Source of the DNA: JAAXIE01 sp965263155
Lineage (GTDB): Bacteria; Chloroflexota; Dehalococcoidia; Lucifugimonadales; JAAXIE01
NCBI GenBank assembly: GCA_965263155.1
Contig: OZ253586.1
Location: 2,294,001-2,358,000 of the forward strand
Length of the DNA stretch: 64,000 bases
Reading direction: 5' to 3'
Of the stretch, positions 1 through 8,552 are shown one piece after another. The position numbers and the translations under genes are program-made. Numbering within the stretch: the stretch's first letter is position 1; every line of letters starts with the position of its first letter. A model generated the notes under the pieces. It searched no databases. It was not told the DNA's origin and was given only the letters and a program-made list of their open reading frames with translations.

Positions 1-1
1 T

Positions 2-346
2 GCCCAAGACAATTACCAAGCCGCCCTCGCCGACTTCGACCGCGCCATCGCCCTGCGCCCCGGTTTTGCCGAAGCGCTGAGCAACAAAGGGGCCACCTTC
101 GAGACGATGGGACGCGTGGAGGATGCGTTGGACGAGTACCTAGCCGCTGTGGAGGCCGCGCCCGACTTTGCCTCGGCCCACTACAACGCCGCCCGCTGCC
201 TCGCACAACTAGCAGACTTAGAGCGGAGCGCCAGTCATCTGGAACGGGCGATCCAGCTATCTCCTGAGCTGGAGCAAGAAGCCTCAAGGGACGACGATCT
301 ATCATGGATTCTCAATCTGCGACGCCTTAAAGCCCAAGAGCCATAG
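2..346 (+). CDS. TPR-repeat protein, 3' end only
   Basis: The reading frame is open from the left edge of the window, so only the C-terminal part is visible. It reads as tandem tetratricopeptide repeats: one unit contains Ala-Leu-Ala-Asp-Phe-Asp-Arg-Ala-Ile-Ala-Leu-Arg-Pro, followed by units with Ala-Leu-x-Glu-Tyr and Ala-x-x-x-Ala-Pro spaced about 34 residues apart. TPRs are helical scaffolds for protein-protein contacts. The gene begins outside the window, so length, any signal peptide and other domains cannot be judged. The C-terminus carries no catalytic motif. Confidence 0.75.
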   Translation, partial: AQDNYQAALADFDRAIALRPGFAEALSNKGATFETMGRVEDALDEYLAAVEAAPDFASAHYNAARCLAQLADLERSASHLERAIQLSPELEQEASRDDDLSWILNLRRLKAQEP

Positions 347-393
347 GCCGGGCATCAACGGTCGCTACAGGTGGTATCATTACCTCCACTGAC

Positions 394-461
394 GGGCTTC
401 GAGCCTAGCGGGCCTTAGTCACTAGCGGACTTCTGTCACCAGAGGGCTTCAGTCACTGGAG
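394..461. repeat. Imperfect 17-bp tandem repeat, four copies
   Basis: Four consecutive 17-nt units start at 394, 411, 428 and 445; a partial fifth runs into the LLM gene leader. A typical unit is GGCCTTAGTCACTAGCG. Units differ at several positions, so this is an old tandem duplication. It lies directly upstream of the ribosome-binding site of the gene starting at 473. Confidence 0.5.
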
Positions 462-472
462 GGTCTTGGCCA

Positions 473-1342
473 ATGAATGTCGGCATCTTCGTTCTTCTGA
501 CCAGCAAGTCGCCTGACGTTGCCGTACTGGCCAAGCGGGCTGAAGAGTTGGGCTTCGACTCCTTCTGGGTGCCGGAGCACATCGCTGTGCCAGCCCGGGT
601 CGACTCGCTCCATCCCCGCAGGCATGAGGACACCGACTACGCAGATGAGACGCCCCGCGCCTACTGGCAAATCATGGACCCCTTCGTTGCCTTGGGGCGG
701 GCGTCGGCCGTTACCAGCCGCATCAAGCTGGGCACCTCAATATCTCTAGCTGCACAGCACCACCCTGCCCACCTTGCCAAGCTGGTGGCCACTGTGGACA
801 CATACAGCCAAGGGCGGTTCCTCTTCGGGGTGGGCACGGGCTGGCTGCGCGAAGAGCTGGAGCTATTCGGAGTGGACTTCGACCATCGCTGGACGCAGAC
901 GGCAGAGGCGTTGTCGGCGATGCGGGCTATCTGGTTGGGTCCTGAGCAGGGGTTCAAGGGTAAGTACTACGACATACCGGCGATCGACATGGAGCCCAAG
1001 CCGGTGCAGAGGCCTCACCCGCCCATCTATCTAGGAGGCTGGCCCGCCAACATCTACAAGCGCTTGGTGTCCCACGCCGATGGCTGGCTGGCGCCCCGGC
1101 TGGGAGTGGAGGACACGAGCGTAGCCCGCGCCACGCTGGACGAATTGGCCGAGGACGCAGGGCGTCAGCGGGGTTGCATCGACATTGTGGTGTTCGGCTT
1201 GCCCGATCACTCGACGGACCGCGACCTAATAGCGCAGTACGCCGAGGCAGGGGCAAGCAGCGTTGTGCCTTGGCTCTTACAGGACGACGAGGAGAAGGCC
1301 TTACGGGAGATGCAACAGATCGCGGAGAGGCTGTTGACGTAA
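473..1342 (+). CDS. LLM-class F420/flavin-dependent oxidoreductase
   Basis: This is a 289-residue protein of the luciferase-like monooxygenase fold (TIM barrel using FMN or F420H2). Family features are the N-terminal Ala-Glu-Glu-Leu-Gly-Phe-Asp-Ser-Phe-Trp-Val-Pro-Glu-His segment, the Gly-Arg-Phe-Leu-Phe-Gly-Val-Gly-Thr-Gly-Trp segment near residue 120, and the Lys-Pro-Val-Gln-x-Pro-His-Pro-Pro-Ile segment near residue 180. The ATG at 473 has GGAGGG about 9 nt upstream. It is the first gene of a co-directional run with a ring-cleaving dioxygenase and a beta-propeller protein, which suggests oxidation of a small organic substrate. The substrate cannot be read from sequence. Length is normal for the family. 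Confidence 0.88.
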   Translation: MNVGIFVLLTSKSPDVAVLAKRAEELGFDSFWVPEHIAVPARVDSLHPRRHEDTDYADETPRAYWQIMDPFVALGRASAVTSRIKLGTSISLAAQHHPAHLAKLVATVDTYSQGRFLFGVGTGWLREELELFGVDFDHRWTQTAEALSAMRAIWLGPEQGFKGKYYDIPAIDMEPKPVQRPHPPIYLGGWPANIYKRLVSHADGWLAPRLGVEDTSVARATLDELAEDAGRQRGCIDIVVFGLPDHSTDRDLIAQYAEAGASSVVPWLLQDDEEKALREMQQIAERLLT

Positions 1343-1405
1343 TCGAGCTAAGAACACCCTCATTCCGGCCTACGGAAGACTCACTTGCCAACTAGTCCGG
1401 GCCGT

Positions 1406-1433
1406 GGATTCCCACCTGCTCGGGAATGACGGG
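1406..1433. repeat. dRS3-like palindromic repeat (ATTCCC-N8-GGGAAT)
   Basis: The sequence ATTCCC, eight bases, then GGGAAT followed by GACGGG forms a 20-bp interrupted palindrome. It matches the general form of the short intergenic dRS3 element described in Neisseria. A related copy with arms ATTCCG/CGGAAT, also followed by GACGG, lies at 30824-30848. Both are intergenic. Confidence 0.5.
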
Positions 1434-1477
1434 TAGGTTTTGGTTCCATGGCCGCAGAACTATAAGGAGGAGCAGAG

Positions 1478-2008
1478 ATGATAGACAGTCTGGTGCCTTT
1501 TGACCTGAAGGGTTGGATTGAAGAGAACAAGGACTCCTTTAACCCGCCAATGGGATCGCGGGTGCTGTACAACGACCCGCAACTCATCATGATCGTGGTG
1601 GGCGGACCCAACACCCGGGGCGACTTCCATGTGACTGACTCTCCGGAGTTCTTCTATCAGATACAGGGAGACATCGTCATCGAGTACTTCGAAGACGGCA
1701 AGCGACTGCGCTCCGAGGTGAAGGAGGGACAGGTGGCCCTCATACCCGCCATGGTGCCCCATTCCCCCCAGAGGCCCGCAGGAACAGTGGGCTTGGTCAT
1801 CGAGCGGAAACGACGCCCCGACGACGCCGACGGCTTCGAGTGGCACTGCAACAAGTGCGACGCCAAGCTGCACCAAGCCGAGAAGTGGGACGGCCGGACT
1901 CTGCGGAGCATCGGCGAACTGACCGCCGACTTCGAGTCCGAACAGTCGCAGCGCACCTGCAAGAGCTGCGGTCATGTGCAACCGGTCGCCGACGGGCCAC
2001 GGCTGTAG
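1478..2008 (+). CDS. nbaC: 3-hydroxyanthranilate 3,4-dioxygenase
   Basis: This 176-residue cupin is predicted to open the ring of 3-hydroxyanthranilate to 2-amino-3-carboxymuconate semialdehyde. Arg47, His51, Glu57, His95 and Arg99 fall at the positions known for the bacterial enzyme, giving the 2-His-1-Glu iron site and the substrate-binding arginines. A glutamate at 109 corresponds to the third substrate contact. The C-terminal rubredoxin-like metal site is complete (Cys124, Cys127, Cys161, Cys164). The ATG has AAGGAGG about 9 nt upstream. No kynureninase or kynurenine monooxygenase is in the window, so the enzyme may act on an anthranilate from another route or on a related aminophenol. 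All catalytic residues are intact. Confidence 0.9.
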   Translation: MIDSLVPFDLKGWIEENKDSFNPPMGSRVLYNDPQLIMIVVGGPNTRGDFHVTDSPEFFYQIQGDIVIEYFEDGKRLRSEVKEGQVALIPAMVPHSPQRPAGTVGLVIERKRRPDDADGFEWHCNKCDAKLHQAEKWDGRTLRSIGELTADFESEQSQRTCKSCGHVQPVADGPRL

Positions 2009-2045
2009 GCAGAACAACCAACGAATATCTAAATGAGGTGCTGAG

Positions 2046-2996
2046 ATGGCTACAGTGGGCATCGCTCCGTATACTTACGAAGTGGTCGAGGGTTGGGGCA
2101 AACTACCCGATGGCTGGACTTACCGTGAGGCGGCGGCCGTAGGTGTGGACTCCAAGGACAACGTGTACGTCTTCTGCCGGGGTGAGCATCCCATCATCGT
2201 GTACGACAAGGACGGCAACTTCTTGCGGTCGTGGGGCGAGGACCTATTTCGGCGGGCCCACGGCATCACCCTGGGGCCAGACGACACCATCTATTGCACC
2301 GACGACGAAGACCACACGGTGCGCAAATGCACCTTGGACGGTCGTGTGCTGATGACCTTGGGCGTGCCTGGGCAGCCCACGCCCTTCATGAGCGGCGACC
2401 CCTTCAACAAGTGCACCCATGTTGCCTTAGACCCCCAAAGTGGCGACATCTATGTCTCCGATGGTTACTGCAATGCCAAGGTGCACAAGTATTCGCCCGA
2501 CGGGAAGCTGTTGTTCTCTTGGGGGGAGCCTGGCACTGGGCCGAGCGAGTTCAACATCGTGCATAACATCGCTACAGACAAGGACGGCTGGGTGTATGTG
2601 GCTGACCGAGAGAACCACCGCATACAGGTGTTCGACCGCAACGGCAGGTTCGAGACCCAGTGGAACAACATGTCCCGCCCGTGTGGGCTGTACATCGACC
2701 CCAAGGAGTCTCAGACCGTCTACGTAGGCGAGTTCGGGTCAGCCATCTTCCTCAACGCCGACGCCCACGGTCTTGGCCCACGCGTGTCGCTGATGGATAC
2801 CGGAGGCAACACATTCGCGCGGCTGGGGGACGGCCCTATGAGCGAGGCACCGGGACGTTTCATTGCTCCCCATGGGGTCTCGGTCGATTCCGAGGGCAGC
2901 ATCTACGTGGCTGAGGTATCCTGGACAATCTACGGTCGAAACCAGGACCCGCCACGCGAGGTCCGCACCATTCAGAAGCTGGCCCGCACTGGCTAA
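2046..2996 (+). CDS. NHL-repeat six-bladed beta-propeller protein
   Basis: This 316-residue protein is built of repeated Asp-x-x-Gly-x-(Val/Ile)-Tyr-Val-x-Asp blades, for example the segments with Asn-Val-Tyr-Val, Thr-Ile-Tyr-Cys, Asp-Ile-Tyr-Val, Trp-Val-Tyr-Val and Ser-Ile-Tyr-Val. It contains the NHL hallmark Asn-His-Arg-Ile-Gln-Val-Phe near residue 195. Relatives are annotated as peptidyl-alpha-hydroxyglycine lyase-like or SMP-30/gluconolactonase-like, but no specific function follows. There is no signal peptide, so it is probably cytoplasmic. The start ATG follows GAGGTGCTGAG and lies 37 nt after nbaC, consistent with co-transcription. A hydrolase or lyase role downstream of ring cleavage is possible but is inference. 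Confidence 0.8.
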   Translation: MATVGIAPYTYEVVEGWGKLPDGWTYREAAAVGVDSKDNVYVFCRGEHPIIVYDKDGNFLRSWGEDLFRRAHGITLGPDDTIYCTDDEDHTVRKCTLDGRVLMTLGVPGQPTPFMSGDPFNKCTHVALDPQSGDIYVSDGYCNAKVHKYSPDGKLLFSWGEPGTGPSEFNIVHNIATDKDGWVYVADRENHRIQVFDRNGRFETQWNNMSRPCGLYIDPKESQTVYVGEFGSAIFLNADAHGLGPRVSLMDTGGNTFARLGDGPMSEAPGRFIAPHGVSVDSEGSIYVAEVSWTIYGRNQDPPREVRTIQKLARTG

Positions 2997-3060
2997 CGCC
3001 CCTCTCTGGTAGCAGCCCCTACATACAATACCGGTCTGGGTAGTGGCACTAGCCTGACCG

Positions 3061-5406
3061 ATGATGGACGGACACATGACCAGCAGTTATATCGGCAGGC
3101 CTATGACCCGCAAGGAGGACGTCCGCTTCATAACCGGGCGCGGCAAGTACACCGACGACTTCAAGTTCCAGCACCTCCTTCACGCCGCCATCCTCAGAAG
3201 CCCCCACCCCCATGCCCGCATCCTGTCCATCGACGCCTCCAAGGCACGGGAGATCCCGGGAGTGGAAGCGGTGTTCACCTCCCACGACATCGCCGAGAGC
3301 ATCGGGTTGCGACACATTACCTTCCGCATGGCCCCGCTTCCGGGGCTGGAGCGCTTCCTGCAGTACCCCATCGCCCATGACAAGGTGCGGTACGTAGGCG
3401 AGCCGGTTGCCGTGGTCGTCGCCTCCAGCCGTTATGTCGCCGAGGACGCCTGCGACGCCATCGACGTGCGCTACGAGCCGTTGCCTGCCGTGCATGACGT
3501 GGCGTCCTCCGCCGCCGACAACTCCCTGCTGCATGAAGACAACGGCACCAACCAAGCCGCCCACTACTCCCGCGTTCACGGAGACCCGGACAAGGCATTC
3601 CAAGATGCTGAATACACCCGTAAAGAGACCTTCCGCAGCCACCGCCATACCGCCAACCCTCTGGAGACCCGTGGCTTGACCGCCTCCTACGACCCCGGCC
3701 GGGACCAGCTCCACATGTACGGCATGACCAAGGTGCCCCACTTCAACCGCAATGTCCTGTCGGGCTTGCTCGACATGCCCGAGCACCGCATCCACTTCAT
3801 CGAGGGTGACAAGGGCGGCGGGTTTGGCGTTACGGGTGAGTTCTACCCCGAGGACTTCCTCATCCCCTTCGCCTCCATCAAGCTGGGCAAGCCCATCAAG
3901 TGGATTGAAGACCGCCGCGAGCACCTCATGTCTGCCAACCACTCCCGCCAGCACCAGTGCGAGTTGGAAATCGCCACCACCAAGGACGGGGTAATTTTGG
4001 GGCTACGTGCCAAGGTGTCCAGCGACATCGGCGCATACGTGCGCACTCACGGGGGACTGGTCACCGCGGTGCTGGTGGGTGCGCTGACCGGCCCCTACCG
4101 GGTCGACAACTACGGCTGGGAGGCGAGCTACCAAGTAACCAACAAGGTGTCGGTAGGCACCTACCGCGCTCCCGGCCAATACGAAGCTGCTTTCTTCCGC
4201 GAGCGGCTGCTGGACATGGCGGCCCAAGACTTGAGCATCGACCCTGCCGAATTCCGGCGCCGGAACTTGATCCACGCCTCTGAAATGCCTTACAACGCTG
4301 GCGACCTGCGTCCGCCCGGTTTCCCCACCATAATTTACGACAGTGGCGACTACCACGAATCGCTCCGCCTCGGTTTGGAGGCCATCAACTACGAGGGTCT
4401 GAAGGAACAGCAGGGCCAGCTTGTGGACGGCAAGTATCACGGCGTGGGTCTCGCCTGCTTCGTGGAGAGCACCGGGACTGGCCCCCCCACCGAGCCTGCC
4501 CGCGTCTACGTCAGCGGCCCCAAGGACGTTGCGGTGCATATTGGCCTTACCACCCTAGGACAAGGCCACGAAACAATCATGGCCCAAATATGCGCCGACG
4601 GCTTGAGTGTTCCCATCGAATACATCACCATCTACCACGGCGACACTGACCTTCTGCCCTTCGGAGGTGGCACATTCGCCAGCCGGGGCACTGTTATGGC
4701 GGGCAACGCCGTTTACTCCGGGGCGCAACAACTGAAGCAGCGAGTCCTGGAAATCTCCGGTGGCTACCTCGATGTGCCTCCCGAGCAGCTGGAGTTCGTC
4801 GACGGCGAGGTGCATCGCGTTGGCTCCACTCTCGAAGGCGCGCTACTGGACTTGGGACAGGTGTTGGAACTGGCCGGCCCCAACAGCCAGTACAACCAAG
4901 GCGAAATCGGCTTGGACGTGATGGCCTACCACCGCCTCCAAGGGATCCCTTTCGCCTACGGGATGCACGCCGCCCACGTGGCCGTCGACCCAGAGACGGG
5001 CAAGACCGACGTGCTGAACTACGTAGTAGTGGAAGACGTGGGCACACCCATCAATCCGCTGCTGGTGCACGGCCAGAGCGTAGGCGCGGCGGTGCAGGGC
5101 ATCGGGGGCACCCTGCTAGAGGAACTGGCCTACGACGAGAACGGCCAACCTCTAGCCACCACCTTCATGGACTACCTCCTGCCCACCAGCATAGAGGTCC
5201 CCAATCTGCAGAGCCTCGAGCTGAACGTAGCCCCCTCACCCCACAACCCCTTAGGAGTCAAAGGCGCAGGCGAGGGAGGGATCGTCTCCACTGGCGCCAC
5301 CTTGGCTAACGCGGTGTCCAACGCCCTCTCCTCCTTCGGAGTCCAGGTACGCGACCTGCCCCTCAGCCCATCGCGGCTGCGGGAGTTGATGAGGGGTAAC
5401 AAGTAG
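3061..5406 (+). CDS. Xanthine dehydrogenase-family molybdopterin-binding (CoxL-like) subunit
   Basis: The 781-residue protein is the large Mo-cofactor subunit of a xanthine dehydrogenase/CO dehydrogenase-family hydroxylase. N-terminal Ile-Gly-Arg-Pro-Met-Thr-Arg-Lys-Glu-Asp, the Gly-Gly-Gly-Phe-Gly pterin motif near residue 255 and the C-terminal Gly-Val-Lys-Gly-Ala-Gly-Glu motif with the Mo-site glutamate are present. The active-site loop reads Thr-Tyr-Arg-Ala-Pro-Gly-Gln-Tyr-Glu, not the Ala-Tyr-x-Cys-Ser-Phe-Arg of form I CO dehydrogenase, so CO is an unlikely substrate. No iron-sulfur (CoxS) or FAD (CoxM) partner lies nearby. ATG 3076 is an alternative start that matches the paralogue at 16388-18700. 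Confidence 0.88.
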   Translation: MMDGHMTSSYIGRPMTRKEDVRFITGRGKYTDDFKFQHLLHAAILRSPHPHARILSIDASKAREIPGVEAVFTSHDIAESIGLRHITFRMAPLPGLERFLQYPIAHDKVRYVGEPVAVVVASSRYVAEDACDAIDVRYEPLPAVHDVASSAADNSLLHEDNGTNQAAHYSRVHGDPDKAFQDAEYTRKETFRSHRHTANPLETRGLTASYDPGRDQLHMYGMTKVPHFNRNVLSGLLDMPEHRIHFIEGDKGGGFGVTGEFYPEDFLIPFASIKLGKPIKWIEDRREHLMSANHSRQHQCELEIATTKDGVILGLRAKVSSDIGAYVRTHGGLVTAVLVGALTGPYRVDNYGWEASYQVTNKVSVGTYRAPGQYEAAFFRERLLDMAAQDLSIDPAEFRRRNLIHASEMPYNAGDLRPPGFPTIIYDSGDYHESLRLGLEAINYEGLKEQQGQLVDGKYHGVGLACFVESTGTGPPTEPARVYVSGPKDVAVHIGLTTLGQGHETIMAQICADGLSVPIEYITIYHGDTDLLPFGGGTFASRGTVMAGNAVYSGAQQLKQRVLEISGGYLDVPPEQLEFVDGEVHRVGSTLEGALLDLGQVLELAGPNSQYNQGEIGLDVMAYHRLQGIPFAYGMHAAHVAVDPETGKTDVLNYVVVEDVGTPINPLLVHGQSVGAAVQGIGGTLLEELAYDENGQPLATTFMDYLLPTSIEVPNLQSLELNVAPSPHNPLGVKGAGEGGIVSTGATLANAVSNALSSFGVQVRDLPLSPSRLRELMRGNK

Positions 5407-5559
5407 GGGACTTCAGCTAAAAGCGACAAGCTTGGCACTGATATATGCTGTTTAGGCGACAGGCAAGAGCTCCGTATACAAGGAACGCGTCACAGGGCGG
5501 TGTCGCCTCAAACGCCCGCGAAGGAACGGCAGACGGTCAAAGGAAGGGAAGCGGGAGCC

Positions 5560-5918
5560 ATAAACGTAACGGTCACCATCCGCAATCGGGCAGACCCCGA
5601 TAGGATCCGGGAAGGCCTGTTCTTGGTGGATATGGGGCGACCGATTGCTTGGTGCCTAGGCAACATCTGGAGTGCATAGGCTTAGACACCAAAGGCCAAC
5701 GCATCTACGGACTGGCAAACGGCAGCGAAGTCCGAATGGACGTTAAAGTTGGCCAAGTAGAGTTCATGGGCGAGATCATCGGCGCCACCATCGTTATGGG
5801 AGAGGCGAACGCCGAGCGCTTACTCGGAGTGAGAGCCCTCGAATCCGTGGGCATCGAAGTCGATCCTCGTAGTCAAACCCTGAAGGGGCTCCCATTCCTG
5901 CGACTCCGGGGCCTCTAG
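5560..5918 (+). pseudogene. Clan AA (retropepsin-like) aspartic protease, frameshifted at the active site
   Basis: From 5560 the frame reads Ile-Asn-Val-Thr-Val-Thr-Ile-Arg-Asn and continues to Leu-Phe-Leu-Val-Asp at 5617-5631. One base is then missing in the codons that should give Thr-Gly of the catalytic Asp-Thr-Gly-Ala-Thr. After the shift (from 5637) the frame reads Ala-Thr-Asp-Cys-Leu-Val-Pro-Arg-Gln and runs to the TAG at 5916-5918. Restoring one base rebuilds a small single-domain aspartic protease of about 118 residues. The expected start codon is ATA (5560-5562), and a TTG start at 5649 would lack the catalytic Asp. I read it as a recent pseudogene; a sequencing error is the alternative. 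Confidence 0.7.
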
Positions 5919-6088
5919 CCCTGCGGCGCGGTTGGCTAGGCAGCTCAGTTAGACCCCGAGGGTCCTTTCAGTCGGCAAAGGGCCACTGACAAAGGCATTC
6001 TTCCCCAACCATCCCATCACGGATTCCGTCTTTCTAGCTCCTCTGCTTGCCATATCAGAAGGCCTCATGGTTGGTATTCGACGAACTA

Positions 6089-6118
6089 TTGACATGACTG
6101 GTACCGCGTTACTATCAT
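6089..6118 (+). promoter_or_regulatory. Predicted sigma-70-type promoter upstream of the solute-binding genes
   Basis: A perfect -35 hexamer TTGACA (6089-6094) is followed after 18 bp by TATCAT (6113-6118), five of six bases of the -10 consensus. Transcription would begin near 6125 and give a leader of about 130 nt before the start codon at 6254. The rest of 5919-6253 shows no gene. Confidence 0.5.
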
Positions 6119-6186
6119 AGCCAACTTTCTCGGCGATACTTGGCTCGTTTACTTGCCCTGGGGACACTTATGAAGGACTGAATCCG

Positions 6187-6271
6187 TAACGTAGACCGGA
6201 ACCTATCTCATGAGCTGACCCCACCTGTCGAAATCTTTGCGTGGAGGCCGACCGTGGTGAACAGAATCCGG
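6187..6271. repeat. Duplicated upstream block, copy 1
   Basis: About 85 nt ending inside the first solute-binding gene recur with only about three mismatches at 8468-8552. The block includes the leader, the ribosome-binding site (GTGGAGG) and the first codons. One difference changes the start codon from GTG (here) to ATG (copy 2). Confidence 0.8.
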
Positions 6272-8311
6272 AGCAGATGGACCCTCGTCGCAATTTCTCT
6301 CGTTATCCTCTTGGTGGCTCTCTCATGTAGCGAGGAGGTCGCCCCCACAGCAACGCCGGACACAGCCGCGGCCGTGCAGCAGGCTATACAGCAGGCCCTA
6401 GCTGACCGTCCCTCCGGGGCCCAAGGGCCATCCTCGGAAGATATCGCCGCACTGGTGCAGTCGGCGGTAGCGGCGAGTGCGCCGGAAGGCGCCTCTGCTG
6501 AGCAGATGCAGGAGATGGTAGAAGCAGCCGTGGCAGCGGCCGCTGGCGAATCGGGAGTAAGTGAGGCAGACCTGCAGGCAGTGGTGGCCATGGCTGTGGA
6601 AGCAGCGGTAAGCGAGGCCGCAGCCCAAGCCACCCCGGGAGCCATGCCAACTGACGCCCCGATGCCCACTGACACCATGACAGGCCCTTACGGGACGTTG
6701 CGGGTAGCGGTGGAAGACTTGGGGCCGCCCGTGTTCGTGCTGTCGCAAGCGGGGTATCCCACATACCGCTTCTTGAACCTCTCCACCGACGAGATGATGT
6801 TCGCCACCAGCAGCGACGGCAAGGTGGTGGGGCGACTGGCGGAATCGTGGAACTTGGAGAAGACGGCGGATGGGGCCTTATACACCTTCAACCTGCGGAG
6901 AGGGGTCGCGTTCCACGATAACTTTGGCGACTGGGGAGAGTTTTCTGCTGATGACCTCCTCTTCTCACTGGAGGACGCGACGAAGGAGGGCACGCAGCAC
7001 TCCGGGGCTGCCGGCGTGCGCCGGGTGTGGTTCTGCGACGAGTGTGAAATAACCAAGGTGGACGACTACACCGTGGAGCTCAGGCGCCCCGAGGCACGGT
7101 TCGACTTCACTTGGGACATCCGCCATCCCTTCGCTGCAGGCGTTGCAGTGCACAGCAAGAAGCATTTTGAGACCGTTGGCGAAGATGAAGCACTGGGTCA
7201 ATCGGTGGCCACCGGGGCTTGGCAGATGGAAGAGTTCAGGACTGGAGACTTCTTCCGAATGAAGGGTGTGCAGAACCACTGGCGCAATACGCCCGACTGG
7301 GAAGAGTTCGAGTGGCACCTGATCAGGGAGGAGTCGACCAGAATCGCAAATTTCCTCACGGGGCTCATCGACACGGGGAAGTTCGTCGCGGAGTCCGTCC
7401 AGATCATCAAAGGGGAAGACCTGCCCAGCACCAAGTACCTGACCTTCCCTGGCGTCACCTGGCAATTCGTCCCCCTACTGGGACAGCAGTACAACACTGA
7501 CCACCCATCCCATGTGGGAGAGAACCCCACGGTGCCTCTGGGGGAGAACGTAGGCAACGAATACGTTTGCAACGACGCGCCTTGGGTCTCGTGTGACCGT
7601 GACACGAGCTCGGCAGAGTGGCAGAAGGCGCTCAACGTACGTTTGGCCATGACCTTGGCACTAGACCGTCAGAAGATGGTGAACGCCTTGGCCTTCGGTG
7701 AGGGTGACCCGTGGCACGTAAGCTACTGGCACGGGCACGAGGGCCGCCTGAAGCAGTTCGGCCTTGACGAGCTTGTACGCGAATTTGACCTTCCCCGAGC
7801 CAAGCAGTTGATGGCCGACGCGGGCTACGCTGACGGGTTTGAGATCGACATGGCCCTGACCGCTCGGGCGTTTGAGTCGGCAACGGCGACCTGCACCATG
7901 TGGCAGGAGATCAACGTCGAGTGCAGCATCAGGCCCACCGAGTACAGTGCTTACCGACCCACCCAGGTGCGCCGCACCGCGGTGGGGGCACGTAGCAACA
8001 ACCTCCCAGCCCAGATTGAGCCCCTGAGACTTTACCCTCTCTTCTATTCTTCAATGAACGCGAACAACTATGGGCTGGAGCACCCTGAATTGCAGAAGCT
8101 GATAGATGAGGCCCTCAACTTGTTTGACGATGAGGCGCGGTGGGCCAAGCAGGCGGAGATCGCCCACTGGTTTTTCGACAACGTAGTGGACATGTCGCTG
8201 TACGCTGAGGCGGATGTGTGGCCACTAGGGCCCGAAATCGATGTGTGGGAGACGATGCCACCCGTGAACGGCTGGATAAATAACTGGGACACGGTTCCCC
8301 ACCGCCAGTAG
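6254..8311 (+). CDS. ABC transporter substrate-binding lipoprotein (family 5, Dpp/Opp-like), copy 1
   Basis: This 685-residue lipoprotein has a basic N-terminus, a hydrophobic stretch and a lipobox Val-Ala-Leu-Ser-Cys with Cys25 as the lipidation site. Residues 30-130 form an Ala/Gln/Glu-rich spacer made of repeated amphipathic segments, followed by a Pro-Thr hinge. The solute-binding domain follows, with family-5 features such as Gly-Thr-Leu-Arg-Val-Ala, Leu-Ala-Glu-Ser-Trp and Phe-Asn-Leu-Arg-x-Gly-Val-x-Phe-His-Asp. It likely binds peptides or another oligomeric solute outside the membrane. The GTG start has GTGGAGG 6 nt upstream. A tandem paralogue follows. No permease or ATPase genes are adjacent, so the transporter partner is elsewhere or the protein acts alone. 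Confidence 0.9.
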   Translation: MVNRIRSRWTLVAISLVILLVALSCSEEVAPTATPDTAAAVQQAIQQALADRPSGAQGPSSEDIAALVQSAVAASAPEGASAEQMQEMVEAAVAAAAGESGVSEADLQAVVAMAVEAAVSEAAAQATPGAMPTDAPMPTDTMTGPYGTLRVAVEDLGPPVFVLSQAGYPTYRFLNLSTDEMMFATSSDGKVVGRLAESWNLEKTADGALYTFNLRRGVAFHDNFGDWGEFSADDLLFSLEDATKEGTQHSGAAGVRRVWFCDECEITKVDDYTVELRRPEARFDFTWDIRHPFAAGVAVHSKKHFETVGEDEALGQSVATGAWQMEEFRTGDFFRMKGVQNHWRNTPDWEEFEWHLIREESTRIANFLTGLIDTGKFVAESVQIIKGEDLPSTKYLTFPGVTWQFVPLLGQQYNTDHPSHVGENPTVPLGENVGNEYVCNDAPWVSCDRDTSSAEWQKALNVRLAMTLALDRQKMVNALAFGEGDPWHVSYWHGHEGRLKQFGLDELVREFDLPRAKQLMADAGYADGFEIDMALTARAFESATATCTMWQEINVECSIRPTEYSAYRPTQVRRTAVGARSNNLPAQIEPLRLYPLFYSSMNANNYGLEHPELQKLIDEALNLFDDEARWAKQAEIAHWFFDNVVDMSLYAEADVWPLGPEIDVWETMPPVNGWINNWDTVPHRQ

Positions 8312-8467
8312 GCCCCAACTGCGCCAAGGCCGGCTATCTCCCTATCCATCGCAACAGGGGGTCGTCGGCCTTGGGCCGTAGAGGCTCGCCCAGAGGCGTG
8401 GGGCGTCCTGAAACCTGTCGCCCCTGAGTTTGGAAGCAGTAGCACCTTTGCGAAGGAAGTGATCTCG

Positions 8468-8552
8468 TTACGTAGACCGGAACCTATCTCATGAGCTGAC
8501 CCCACCTATCGAAATCTTTGCGTGGAGGCCGACCATGGTGAACAGAATCCGG
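8468..8552. repeat. Duplicated upstream block, copy 2
   Basis: This is the second copy of the 85-nt leader plus gene-start block described at 6187-6271. It precedes the second solute-binding gene. The 8312-8467 spacer before it is not duplicated and contains a 9-bp inverted repeat (8324-8332 with 8366-8374). Confidence 0.8.

Noticed and set aside
3049..3954. Long minus-strand open frame of 301 codons
   Set aside because: It is antisense to the Mo-hydroxylase gene, has repetitive Val/Gly composition and no start signal; it is a codon-bias shadow.
3061..5406. Aerobic CO dehydrogenase (coxL)
   Set aside because: The active-site loop lacks the Cys-containing signature of form I, and no coxM or coxS is present.
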